Positions 9,635-17,811 of a stretch of 61,594 nt of DNA are shown here, in pieces (position 1 is the first letter of the stretch; each line of letters starts with the position of its first letter). The stretch is taken from the NCBI RefSeq assembly GCF_002218065.1, contig NZ_BDUB01000001.1, positions 5,267,673-5,329,266 on the forward strand, read 5' to 3'. Source of the stretch: Nodularia sp. NIES-3585 (lineage in GTDB: Bacteria; Cyanobacteriota; Cyanobacteriia; Cyanobacteriales; Nostocaceae). A program made the translations under genes and the position numbers. The notes under the pieces were generated by a model, which saw only the letters and a list, made by a program, of their open reading frames with translations, was not told the DNA's origin and did no database searches.

Positions 9635-9798
9635 GTAAGTTGGCACCGAATAAATCTAACTATATGAAGCAATGTAAGGGCTTAAGTCCTGACTACAAAC
9701 CTTTAGTTATTTACGCCGAGTTACTTAATTCAACTTCCAGTATTACTTTCCCATTTAGTCAATCAATCTAAAAAGCTTAAAATTAATCAGGATTAATT

Positions 9799-10356
9799 AT
9801 GACAACTATTGATTCTCTCGCTTTTTTGAAAACTCTTGAACAACGAGTTGGTTTAACGTCCGAAGATAAGTCTATTTTGAAATCCCATGCAGAATGGGGG
9901 CTACAGATCGCCCCAGAAATGGCCGATCATTTTTATGCTTATCTAGGGCGTGATGAAGAAATGAATGCCATTTTAAATAAAGTTGAGGGACGTGTTCACC
10001 GCTTGCATGAAACATTTATTCAATGGTTTCATCAAATGTTTACAGGCATAGATGATTGGGGTACTGAATATGCTCAATGTCGCTGGCATATTGGAGTGAT
10101 TCATGTAAAAATTGGCATCGTCCCTCAATATGTGGTTCCAGCTATGGGAGTTGTGGTTCATGAAGTTGGCAGAACTTTAAAACTCCATGCTAAACCGGAG
10201 GTTTTACAAGAATCTCTGGGCAAGATTTGTATGATCGATTTAGCTTTTATTGAGCAAGCTTATGTAGAAGTTGCGACATCTGCTGTATTGAGAGAAACTG
10301 GCTGGTCAGAAGCTTTATTTAGGCGTTTAGTCGCCACTGGTGCGGCAACTATGTAA
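9799..10356 (+). CDS. Protoglobin-type single-domain globin sensor
   Basis: 185 residues, one globin-coupled-sensor/protoglobin domain without a fused output domain. Family features are EERVGL-like N-terminal helix (LEQRVGLTSEDKSIL), RVHRLHETFIQWFHQMFTG, and WHIGVIHVKIGIVPQYVVPAM, where the His of IHVKIGI fits the proximal haem ligand. It would bind O2, NO or CO. It follows the roadblock/GTPase/PATAN genes in the same direction, 165 bp after the last, so it may feed gas information into that module (inference). Confidence 0.87.
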   Translation: MTTIDSLAFLKTLEQRVGLTSEDKSILKSHAEWGLQIAPEMADHFYAYLGRDEEMNAILNKVEGRVHRLHETFIQWFHQMFTGIDDWGTEYAQCRWHIGVIHVKIGIVPQYVVPAMGVVVHEVGRTLKLHAKPEVLQESLGKICMIDLAFIEQAYVEVATSAVLRETGWSEALFRRLVATGAATM

Positions 10357-10479
10357 GTTGTACTGCTAACTGTAATAAACACAAATCATTTAAATAATCA
10401 TCTGTCTTAGGGTATGTTAATTTAGTTTAACGTACCCTACAACTTTAAGAGGATGTTTGTAAAGTCTAATTTATTACTA

Positions 10480-10650
10480 GGCCTGGCGACTGGAAGTCGC
10501 GGCTATACAAACCAAACCCGCCTGCGCGGGTTAAAAACCTGACTTTTTCATTAGTCCACGCAGATGGACTTCCCTACGGTCAGCCGCTACGCGTCATGCT
10601 TGTGTAGTAGCGTTCGCCCTTGGCGTGGCGTAGCCATATTATATTCGCCC
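10480..10650. repeat. Dispersed palindromic repeat block
   Basis: This gap between the globin and deaminase genes holds GGCGACTGGAAGTCGCGGCTA, an ACCCGCCTGCGCGGGT hairpin and a TAGCGTTCGCCC block. The first part recurs at about 46.71 kb with one or two changes, followed there too by a hairpin. No ORF is supported. It looks like a cyanobacterial REP-type mosaic. Confidence 0.6.
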
Positions 10651-10669
10651 AAAACTTTTAAAACATCCT

Positions 10670-11101
10670 TTAAGATAAATGAAATAATTCTAAACATTCA
10701 TTTTTTAAAATTCCTCGTGTTATTTTGATATTGCTAAATGATTTAGCAATCACCTCTTCACAAGAAATATTAATTTGTGATTGATTAACTGAGATTAAAT
10801 CTTGAATTGAAGCACCATATACAATTTCAGATATCCCTGTCCACACACAGGCGGTAGCACACATTGGACAAGGTTCGCCAGTTGTATATATGCTATAACC
10901 TTCCAAAGAGGGGCTTTTAAGTTTAGCTGTTAAACTACGAATAACGTTGATTTCTGCATGGGCTGATGGATCACTATCTCGCTTGACAGTATTATGAGCT
11001 ACAGCCACAACTTCTTGATCTTTGACAATCACAGCACCATAAGGCGCATCTCCCTTTTTAGCTTCTTCTACTGCTAGGCGCATAAAATATTCTGGATTCA
11101 T
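10670..11101 (-). CDS. Nucleoside/guanine deaminase family protein
   Basis: 143 residues, of the cytidine/deoxycytidylate deaminase superfamily, close to bacterial guanine deaminase/TadA. Zinc and catalytic residues are present: His48 and Glu50 in AHAEINVIR, and Cys78 and Cys81 in GEPCPMCATA. It would deaminate a purine base, nucleoside or tRNA adenosine. The length suits guanine deaminase or TadA, and the exact substrate cannot be fixed by eye. Single gene, divergent from the channel gene. Confidence 0.85.
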   Translation of the reverse strand: MNPEYFMRLAVEEAKKGDAPYGAVIVKDQEVVAVAHNTVKRDSDPSAHAEINVIRSLTAKLKSPSLEGYSIYTTGEPCPMCATACVWTGISEIVYGASIQDLISVNQSQINISCEEVIAKSFSNIKITRGILKNECLELFHLS

Positions 11102-11183
11102 CTGAATTTGGAATTTCCAAGGATAAATGTGAATTATATCGTATTGTACTGTGATTCCTAGGTAATGTATTAAATGAAGGAAT

Positions 11184-11975
11184 ATGTTACTAAGCCGAGA
11201 ACAAACAGAATTTTACTTAAAAGACCTGGAAACACCAACAGGTAAAGCTATTAATTTAATACTTGCGGGTTTGGTGCTACTATCATCAGGCATTTTTGTA
11301 GCTGAAACTTATAATATTTCTCATGCTATTCGTTTCTATTTGGATGTAATTGACACTGCTATATTGGTAATTTTTGCGGGAGAATATGCTCTGCGGCTGT
11401 GGAGTTCAGAAAATAAAATTGGGTATATTTTAAGTTTTTACTCAATTATTGACTTGATAGCAATTTTGCCCTTTTTTCTAGGCGTAGTTGATGTGAGATT
11501 TATTCGTCTATTTCGATGCTTCAGAATTTTAAGATTAATTAGATTTATCGATAAAAGGTTTTTATACGGCAGTATCAACACCGAAGATGGTGTAATCTTT
11601 GCTAAAATATTATTTACTTTATTTGCAATTATCTTTGTTTTTTCTGGTTTAATTTATCAAGTTGAAAATCCAGTTAATCCTCATGTTTTCGCAACTTTTT
11701 TGGATGCGTTTTATTTCTCGGTTGTCACTATGACTACTGTCGGATTTGGTGATGTGACACCAATTTCTGAATTAGGTCGCCTGCTAACAGTATTAATGAT
11801 TTTGACAGGTATTGCCTTAATTCCTTGGCAAGTAGGAGATTTAATTAAACGCTTGGTAAAAACTGCCAATCAGGTAGAAACGGTTTGTTCAGGTTGTGGT
11901 TTGGCTTTCCATGATGTGGATGCTGGTTTTTGTAAACGGTGTGGGAGTGAACTACTTAATAAAAAAGTTAAATAA
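11184..11975 (+). CDS. Voltage-gated potassium-type channel with C-terminal zinc ribbon
   Basis: 263 residues with six TM segments. S4 carries periodic arginines (about 106-121, RFIRLFRCFRILRLIRFI); the pore helix and filter are TMTTVGFGD (about 182-190), fitting K+ selectivity (GFG). After S6 the cytoplasmic tail ends in a four-Cys ribbon: Cys235 and Cys238 (CSGC), Cys250 and Cys253 (CKRC). The ribbon is an unusual small add-on that may sense metal or redox state (inference). The start has AAGGA upstream. Confidence 0.9.
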   Translation: MLLSREQTEFYLKDLETPTGKAINLILAGLVLLSSGIFVAETYNISHAIRFYLDVIDTAILVIFAGEYALRLWSSENKIGYILSFYSIIDLIAILPFFLGVVDVRFIRLFRCFRILRLIRFIDKRFLYGSINTEDGVIFAKILFTLFAIIFVFSGLIYQVENPVNPHVFATFLDAFYFSVVTMTTVGFGDVTPISELGRLLTVLMILTGIALIPWQVGDLIKRLVKTANQVETVCSGCGLAFHDVDAGFCKRCGSELLNKKVK

Positions 11976-12100
11976 TTACCAATTTTTCGGGAATGTATGA
12001 GGCGAGTCTGGTAGTTAATGTGGCAATTTAAATTTTAGCGATCGCTAGCTATTTTTACAGTTAGCGCTAAGATAGCTGTGTATTTTTTGGCAGTATAAAT

Positions 12101-13735
12101 ATGGTACTCAGATTTTACGTAAATCCAGGATCAGGCAACGATCTTAATTCTGGTAACCAACAAGCCCCTTTCAAAACTCTCACGCAAGCCCTGAAGGTGG
12201 CTACTCCTGAAACTAAGATTCAACTAGCCGATGGTAATTACAACGCCGCCAGTGGTGAAGCTTTTCCTTTAACAATTCCAGTTGGTGTCATAGTTGTAGG
12301 TAATGAAGGTAACAAAGGTAGCAACGTATTGATTGAAGGTAGTGGTAACTATCTCAGCCGCACTTTTGCAGGTCAAAACGTTACTTTTGTGATGCTGAAT
12401 AACGCCGAACTCCGTGGTGTGACTGTAACTAATCTAGCTAGTCGCGGTAGTGGAGTCTGGGCTGAGTCAAGTACCCCTACTATTGCTAATAGCACCTTTA
12501 TCAACTGTAAACGTGAGGGAGTATTTGCGACTGGTGATGCTAATCCAGTTATTCAAGGTAATGTGTTTACCGAGAATGCAGCTAATGGGATTGCGATCGC
12601 GAGAAATTCTCAAGGTAAGATTCAAGGTAACACCTGCAACAATACAGGTTTTGGCATTGCTATTAGTGACACTGCATCACCGACACTTCTAGATAATAAA
12701 ATTTACGAAAACCGTTCTGGGGTTCTAGTCTCTGGTAGTGCGCTTCCGGTATTGCGTAATAATCTCATTGAAAATAATACTGACGATGGTTTGACAATTA
12801 TTGCCACAGCCCTACCGGATATTGGCAATACTAATAACCCAGGGGGGAATATTATCCGCAATAACGGTAAATTTGATGTGCAGAATGCTAGTTCTAACAG
12901 GCTGCTTTCTGTAGGAAATCAAATAGATCCCAATAAGGTGACTGGAAATGTAGAGTTTGCAAGCACTGCAACACCTATCCCAACGCCAACGCCTATCCCA
13001 ACACCAACGCCAACGCCAACCCCAACCCCAACGCCAACGCCAACGCCAACCCCAACCCCAATCCCAACACCAATCCCAACGCCAATCCCAACGCCAACCC
13101 CAACCCCAACACCTATCCCAACACCTATCCCAACGCCAACGCCAACGCCAACACCTATCGATTTAACCGATATTGCTAATCATTGGGCGGCAGCTTTTAT
13201 TCGAGAATTAGTCAAAAGGGAAATAGTCAGCGGTTTTCCCAATCGCACATTTAAACCTGATGCGACAATGACACGGGCGCAATATGCAGCATTAATGGTA
13301 AAAGCATTTAACCCACCAGTTAAACGCGCTGCTATCAAATTTAAGGATGTACAAGAAAATTTCTGGGCATTCAAGGTAATTCAACAAGCTTATCAGGGGC
13401 AACTTCTCTCTGGTTATCCCGATAATACCTTTGGCCCTAATCAGAATATTCAGCGTGTACAAGTGCTAGTATCTCTGGTGAATGGATTGGGCTTATCTGC
13501 TAACAATACAACTGCCATTAAAACTTTCAATGACCAAGTAAAAATTCCTAGCTATGCTAAAAATGCAGTAGCAACAGCAACCCAAAAGCAACTTATTGTT
13601 AATTATCCCAATCTTAATTTACTAAACCCGACCCGCGATGCCACAAGGGCAGAGGTTGCAGTTATGGTATATCAAGCTTTAGTCGATGCTGGACGTGTAG
13701 CGGCGATTAACTCGATTTATATCGTGACGGCTTGA
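12101..13735 (+). CDS. DUF1565 beta-helix protein with Pro/Thr linker and SLH domains
   Basis: 544 residues. Residues about 1-280 begin with a DUF1565 motif ([19 protein letters not shown]) and continue as a right-handed parallel beta-helix rich in Asn/Gly (NosD-like). About 290-350 is a [11 protein letters not shown] linker encoded by a hexanucleotide tandem repeat. The C-terminus (355-544) has SLH motifs ([30 protein letters not shown] and two more). SLH domains usually tether proteins to the cell envelope. Oddly, no signal peptide is seen at the N-terminus, so either export is non-classical or the start is wrong. Confidence 0.88.
   Translation: MVLRFYVNPGSGNDLNSGNQQAPFKTLTQALKVATPETKIQLADGNYNAASGEAFPLTIPVGVIVVGNEGNKGSNVLIEGSGNYLSRTFAGQNVTFVMLNNAELRGVTVTNLASRGSGVWAESSTPTIANSTFINCKREGVFATGDANPVIQGNVFTENAANGIAIARNSQGKIQGNTCNNTGFGIAISDTASPTLLDNKIYENRSGVLVSGSALPVLRNNLIENNTDDGLTIIATALPDIGNTNNPGGNIIRNNGKFDVQNASSNRLLSVGNQIDPNKVTGNVEFASTATPIPTPTPIPTPTPTPTPTPTPTPTPTPTPIPTPIPTPIPTPTPTPTPIPTPIPTPTPTPTPIDLTDIANHWAAAFIRELVKREIVSGFPNRTFKPDATMTRAQYAALMVKAFNPPVKRAAIKFKDVQENFWAFKVIQQAYQGQLLSGYPDNTFGPNQNIQRVQVLVSLVNGLGLSANNTTAIKTFNDQVKIPSYAKNAVATATQKQLIVNYPNLNLLNPTRDATRAEVAVMVYQALVDAGRVAAINSIYIVTA
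12964..13158 (+). repeat. Hexanucleotide-type tandem repeat encoding a Pro-Thr linker
   Basis: About 195 bp of CCAACG/CCAACC/CCTATC/CCAATC units in frame, giving (PT/PI)n. The units differ slightly, and such tracts change length by slippage. It separates the beta-helix from the SLH domains. Confidence 0.85.
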
Positions 13736-13740
13736 ATTCC

Positions 13741-13772
13741 TTGTAGAGACGTTCCATGGAAAGTCTCTACAA
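13741..13772. terminator. Hairpin between convergent genes, likely bidirectional terminator
   Basis: A 10-bp stem (TTGTAGAGAC / GTCTCTACAA) with a 12-nt loop lies just after the SLH gene stop and is followed by a short T-rich run. It belongs to a hairpin type common in Nostoc genomes. It would end the SLH transcript; use by the opposing gene is possible. Confidence 0.6.
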
Positions 13773-13804
13773 TCTTTTTCACCAGATGTCTATTGAGAAT
13801 TTTT

Positions 13805-14659
13805 TTATTTGGAAGTCCCTGATTCCAAATTATTCAATGATTTCATAGTGATAGACTCTAAAGAAGCCACAGGGAACATAATTCCTGGCTTTTTTGTAGA
13901 AGAATTCAGTGTGTTGAATATTCTATCCCAAAATCCTTGAATGCCATAGTTTCCCTTAAAACAAGTGTGGTGAAGATCATGAAAATCTGACCCCACGAAC
14001 AACATTGATAAGGAACTATGACCTTCTAGGTTGTAAATATTACCTATGATAGTCCATGCACATATTTGAGTGATATCATACCCAAATATCAAAAGAGGCA
14101 AAATTTCTATAATTGTAACAGTAATATATTCAGTCAAACTTTTCTGTCCTGCAACAAAACTTGAGCAATCGGCAAACTCATGATGTTTAAGATGTATTTT
14201 CTGCAAAAATCTTCTATGAAATAGCCAATGGGTGACGTAAAAACAGAAATCAAAAACAACTATTCTCATTAAAAACCATCCAAAGTTTAAGAGCAAGCTA
14301 TTTCCTCTATGTACTTCTGGTGCTAGAAAAAGAATAATTAATACGGCGATCAAACTTTTGATTTCCCCAATAATAATGCCTTGAGCAGTAAAGGCAGGGA
14401 ATGGTTGTGCTTTGACTTTTTTAAACCTAGCAGTTAATTTATCTTTTAAAGAATCATTCTTTTTAATTATTTTTTCAATCAAAAGACCAATAGCATAAAA
14501 TGAGAGAGAACCTACAAGCCAATACAACAACACCTGAGTGATAAAGTTGAGTTGATTATTGTGTAGGAACCAAGAAAATATTTGCTGCACAATTGTGCAA
14601 GCAATAGCTATCTTTAGATAAAACTCAATCTCAAAACAGAAATTAAAAATTTTGTTCAT
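13805..14659 (-). CDS. Membrane fatty acid hydroxylase/sterol desaturase family protein
   Basis: About 284 residues, with several TM segments and the di-iron histidine boxes of the FA_hydroxylase family: HWLFHRR, KIHLKHHE and FHDLHHT. Such enzymes hydroxylate or desaturate lipid or carotenoid-like substrates in the membrane; no specific substrate can be assigned. The start is set at 14659 because AGGACAC precedes this ATG and the upstream extension (to 14770) is atypical. Convergent with the SLH gene, single gene. Confidence 0.85.
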   Translation of the reverse strand: MNKIFNFCFEIEFYLKIAIACTIVQQIFSWFLHNNQLNFITQVLLYWLVGSLSFYAIGLLIEKIIKKNDSLKDKLTARFKKVKAQPFPAFTAQGIIIGEIKSLIAVLIILFLAPEVHRGNSLLLNFGWFLMRIVVFDFCFYVTHWLFHRRFLQKIHLKHHEFADCSSFVAGQKSLTEYITVTIIEILPLLIFGYDITQICAWTIIGNIYNLEGHSSLSMLFVGSDFHDLHHTCFKGNYGIQGFWDRIFNTLNSSTKKPGIMFPVASLESITMKSLNNLESGTSK

Positions 14660-14756
14660 TTTTGTGTCCTGATTAAAAAAATTATTAGCCAAACAAATGC
14701 TGATCGTTTGTCGAATATTTCTGGTTACAGCACTTCCCGGTGTTATGAGGTACAAG

Positions 14757-14840
14757 AACCCCACCCCCAACCCCCTCCCATATCAAAGGTTTATCCTTTT
14801 CTTCCCCCCGTTGCGGGGGGATGGAGGGGGGTGCGATGAG
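14757..14840. repeat. C-rich palindromic repeat (AACCCCACCCCCAACCCC family)
   Basis: A C-rich block followed by a CCCCCCG/CGGGGGG hairpin and a G-rich tail. Related copies sit at 26.57 kb and 28.57 kb, and a similar block lies inside the NACHT gene. The gap up to 15272 holds no convincing gene. Confidence 0.6.
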
Positions 14841-15076
14841 GGGGCTAAGATGTACCTTATATAATTGGAAATCGCTGTATGCCACGCCAGCTATCAGCAG
14901 TCTCTGATGTAGTAGGGGATGCAAAGCAAACCTGGGAAGAAAGTCTCATCTCAGACATTTACCCATGAGTACAAGAACTCAGACTTCAGCCGCAGGCAAG
15001 TCTAAGTAGTTGAGAATGACCAAAAAATAAATTATCTCATCTTATGGTAAAGGCATCCTGCCCTTCCTTGGTGATT

Positions 15077-15095
15077 AGCAGGCAAGATGCCTGCT
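15077..15095. repeat. Short palindrome of the GGGC-AAGAT-GCCC family
   Basis: AGCAGGCA-AGA-TGCCTGCT, an 8-bp stem. Related palindromes lie at 35478-35498 and 47385-47403, each in an intergenic region and near a CTACA or TGTAG flank. Confidence 0.6.
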
Positions 15096-15272
15096 CTACA
15101 AGAAAATTTGTGATATTTTTTTTATTTGTAATTCCCTTTACAGGGGAAATTCCACCTATGTTGTTCGGTTCTACCACTGTCGCTAATACACAAAAGAATA
15201 TAAGGTCATAGGTAGTAGTGAAATGCCTAATTTAAACGCTGCCGTCGCTCTTCAATCTAGGGGTGAATACCT

Positions 15273-16733
15273 GTGTATCAATGGATATTGCCAAGTCTGA
15301 GTGAAATTTTAGCCGAAAGCGAACTAACTGTGGCTGAATGCTCACCAACCAAAGCAGAGCGACAGTGGCGCATCAGTTTAGCAGCGACAGAACAACTGCT
15401 AACCAAAACTTTAGCAACTGCTTCACCTGATATAACTCAAGGATTAGTGTTGGCTGCACCCGCACCTCTATTTAGTCAGCCAAGATTAACTCAAAGTTTG
15501 CAAACTGTTACTTTTACAGCCAAGCCATTTAACCCCCTGGCACTGATGCCATTTCAAATGCCGACTGCGATCGCAGCAGCAAATCAAGAAATGGTTCCCC
15601 ACGAATCAGTGCTGCCTTTATTACCAGCCGATCCCCTGGCTACAGAGCGTTTTTGCTTGGTGTTCACAGACAAATTTAGATTGGTGCTGGTTTTAAAAGA
15701 AGAAAAAAGCGGTGATAAAGCATTTTCCTTTTCCTTTGATCCAGAAGTAGTACAGCAAGCCTGGCGATCGCTCGGCGCGAGGGTAATGCTGACCAATCCC
15801 GAATTTTTCGCCGAACTGGATACATTAGTAAAACAGTATGCTCCAGTAGCACCAGATTACCGCACCGTAATTCACTTCAGTCAGTTATTACTTCAGGAAT
15901 TGACAGAACCAGAAGCGCATAAGGAAGCATCAGAAAACACTGGAGACTTTGGACAGAAGACTGAGCCTAAGATCCCAGCCTCAATTCCCAACCCCCAAGC
16001 CCCAGTCCCCGATGTAGAATTACTCCAAGCTTTTGCTCACGAAGTTCGCACACCCTTAACCACAATTCGCACTCTGACTCGCTTACTACTAAAACGCAAA
16101 GATTTACCTACTAATGTCACTAATCGGCTCGAAATTATTGATCACGAGTGTACCGAGCAAATTGACCGAATGGAGTTACTGTTTAAAGCAGCCGAATTAG
16201 AAACTTCTACCTCGCTGAAATCTCCCAAGACTCAACTTACACCCATGTCTTTAGATCAGGTGTTGCGCCAGAGCGTTCCCCGTTGGCAACAAGCGGCACA
16301 TCGGCGAAATTTGACCTTAGATGTGGTTTTACCGCAGCAACTGCCCACAGTGGTCAGTAACCCCAATATGCTCGATCAGATCCTCACTGGTTTGATGGAG
16401 AATTTCACCCGCAGCTTACCCCCAGGGAGTCATATTCAAGTGCAGGTAATTCCGGCTGGTGACCAACTAAAGTTACAATTATCCCCTCAATTCCATTGCA
16501 AAGGAAGCAGTCCAGCCAGCTCGAATGTAACACCACCAATTCGCAAAGCCCTTGGTCAACTGCTAATGTTTCAACCAGAAACAGGTACGATTAGTTTGAA
16601 TATTGCGGCAACGAAGCATTTATTTCAGGCTATTGGCGGTAAGCTGATTGTGCGCCAACGCCAACACTATGGAGAAGTGTTAACTATTTTCTTACCTTTG
16701 GAAGTTAGCAGTAAGCAAAAGTTTAGGCTTTGA
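15273..16733 (+). CDS. Soluble histidine kinase with HisKA and degenerate ATPase domain
   Basis: 486 residues. The first ~230 are a cyanobacterial sensory region without TM segments. The HisKA helix is LLQAFAHEVRTPLTTIRTL (His in AHEVRT, about residue 256). The ATPase domain shows an N-box-like NPNMLDQILTGLMENF and a late region AIGGKLIVRQRQHYGEV, but the G1/G2 boxes (DxGxG) are weak, so ATP binding should be tested. No response regulator is adjacent (orphan kinase). The GTG start has AGGGG about 10 nt upstream. Confidence 0.85.
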   Translation: MYQWILPSLSEILAESELTVAECSPTKAERQWRISLAATEQLLTKTLATASPDITQGLVLAAPAPLFSQPRLTQSLQTVTFTAKPFNPLALMPFQMPTAIAAANQEMVPHESVLPLLPADPLATERFCLVFTDKFRLVLVLKEEKSGDKAFSFSFDPEVVQQAWRSLGARVMLTNPEFFAELDTLVKQYAPVAPDYRTVIHFSQLLLQELTEPEAHKEASENTGDFGQKTEPKIPASIPNPQAPVPDVELLQAFAHEVRTPLTTIRTLTRLLLKRKDLPTNVTNRLEIIDHECTEQIDRMELLFKAAELETSTSLKSPKTQLTPMSLDQVLRQSVPRWQQAAHRRNLTLDVVLPQQLPTVVSNPNMLDQILTGLMENFTRSLPPGSHIQVQVIPAGDQLKLQLSPQFHCKGSSPASSNVTPPIRKALGQLLMFQPETGTISLNIAATKHLFQAIGGKLIVRQRQHYGEVLTIFLPLEVSSKQKFRL

Positions 16734-17001
16734 AGCTGTTTTCAAAGGTTTCGTGCTGCCAAACCCGGACGCGCCAAGTTTTCGGTCTGTTATTCTGTAG
16801 TCTTACTAAATAATAGGGTTTTTGTCAAGCGCTCTGAGTATTTTCCAAATTCTCCCTAGCTACACTTAGATAAAATAACTATTTGAACTATGCTGAGAGC
16901 GATTTTCAAAATATAGCAATTAAATATTTAATTGCTGGTTAGCTCGGCACGAAAAATCCGCAAAAAACAATTTTTAGCTATATTTATCTAGCAATTATTT
17001 C

Positions 17002-17169
17002 TTAGTATTGTTCTGTTTGAAGAATACAGCACTTGTCTTCTGGCATATGGCGTACCCAGAAGATTTTATGATCATCAAATAAGGGAATTTCCACTTGCCA
17101 CCAAGTATTACCTCGTAAGCGACGATACCAACGATAGTTTGAAAAAGTTAAATCTAGAAGAAGTTGCAT
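17002..17169 (-). CDS. Small Trp/Tyr-rich protein (55 aa)
   Basis: A 55-codon minus-strand ORF with an ATG at 17169 and a TAA at 17002. The product is compact and protein-like: MQLLLDLTFSNYRWYRRLRG at the start, then NTWWQVEIPLF, and a Cys pair CC near the end. It is clearly non-random (many aromatic residues, few rare codons), and I believe it represents a short conserved cyanobacterial protein, but I cannot name it. No obvious Shine-Dalgarno. It lies in a gene-poor 1-kb gap. Confidence 0.6.
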   Translation of the reverse strand: MQLLLDLTFSNYRWYRRLRGNTWWQVEIPLFDDHKIFWVRHMPEDKCCILQTEQY

Positions 17170-17214
17170 AATACTAAAATTTTGTTGAGAAGTAAAATTA
17201 TGCTGAAATTGCTC

Positions 17215-17376
17215 AGGACTTACGCAAAATCATGAAAAAACGTATAGTCTTCTCTTCGAGAGGCTTCGCCAACGGCATAGCTTCCGCTTAACGCGAAGCG
17301 TGCGCGAAGCGCATACCACAAAGGACGCAAAGAACACAAAGGAAAGAGGGTTTGAGAGAGCTATTGCGTAAGTCCT
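17215..17376. mobile_element. MITE, 162 bp, with 13-bp terminal inverted repeats
   Basis: The ends are AGGACTTACGCAA (17215-17227) and TTGCGTAAGTCCT (17364-17376), perfect inverted repeats. The sequence ATTGCT flanks both sides (17208-17213 and 17377-17382), with one extra base on the left, consistent with a target duplication. No ORF is inside. The interior has an AGGCTTCGCC...GCGAAGCG block and an ACAAAGGACGCAAAGAACACAAA stretch that recurs near 38.2 kb. It must have been mobilised by a transposase elsewhere. Confidence 0.82.
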
Positions 17377-17382
17377 ATTGCT

Positions 17383-17811
17383 TTTAAAGGATGTGTTCAA
17401 AGCTCATGGCTAAGGCCAAGCTACGCTATGGGCAAATATATTAGCAGCCTAAGGTTACTGTATGCTGTACACTGAAACACTTACGAATTGCCCGTCAGCG
17501 AGAGAGCAAAACATCAATGCTTTGACTGTACAGCCACGATTTTTAATTGCTAGGGTTAGTATACATTGAGGTCTGAAAATTATTATCTGCGGAACGAATA
17601 TATATAAAAATAAATTTATAGTCAAGTTTTTTATGTACGTTTACCTTTGGGAATTTCTCTGTATCTGTGAAAACAAGATGGGGTTAAGTGACATGAAACT
17701 GAAGCTGTGGATTTTGTAAGTAGAAGTTGAGCAAACCAAATAATTGAAGATGAGTTTAGCTAGTAGAAACGCCAATGTTGCGTCTCCACTAGCCAAAAGA
17801 ATCAGGTGATT
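17383..17811. other. Intergenic region upstream of the murE 3' end, no gene seen
   Basis: About 430 bp of AT-rich sequence downstream of the MITE and beyond the 3' end of murE. I see no ORF, tRNA or convincing terminator. Confidence 0.45.

Noticed and set aside
12957-13166. Gln/Arg-rich ORF inside the SLH gene
   Set aside because: It is the same tandem repeat read in another frame.
14685-14924. Minus-strand ORF rich in Pro and Gly
   Set aside because: It is made of the C-rich repeat and has no protein-like features.
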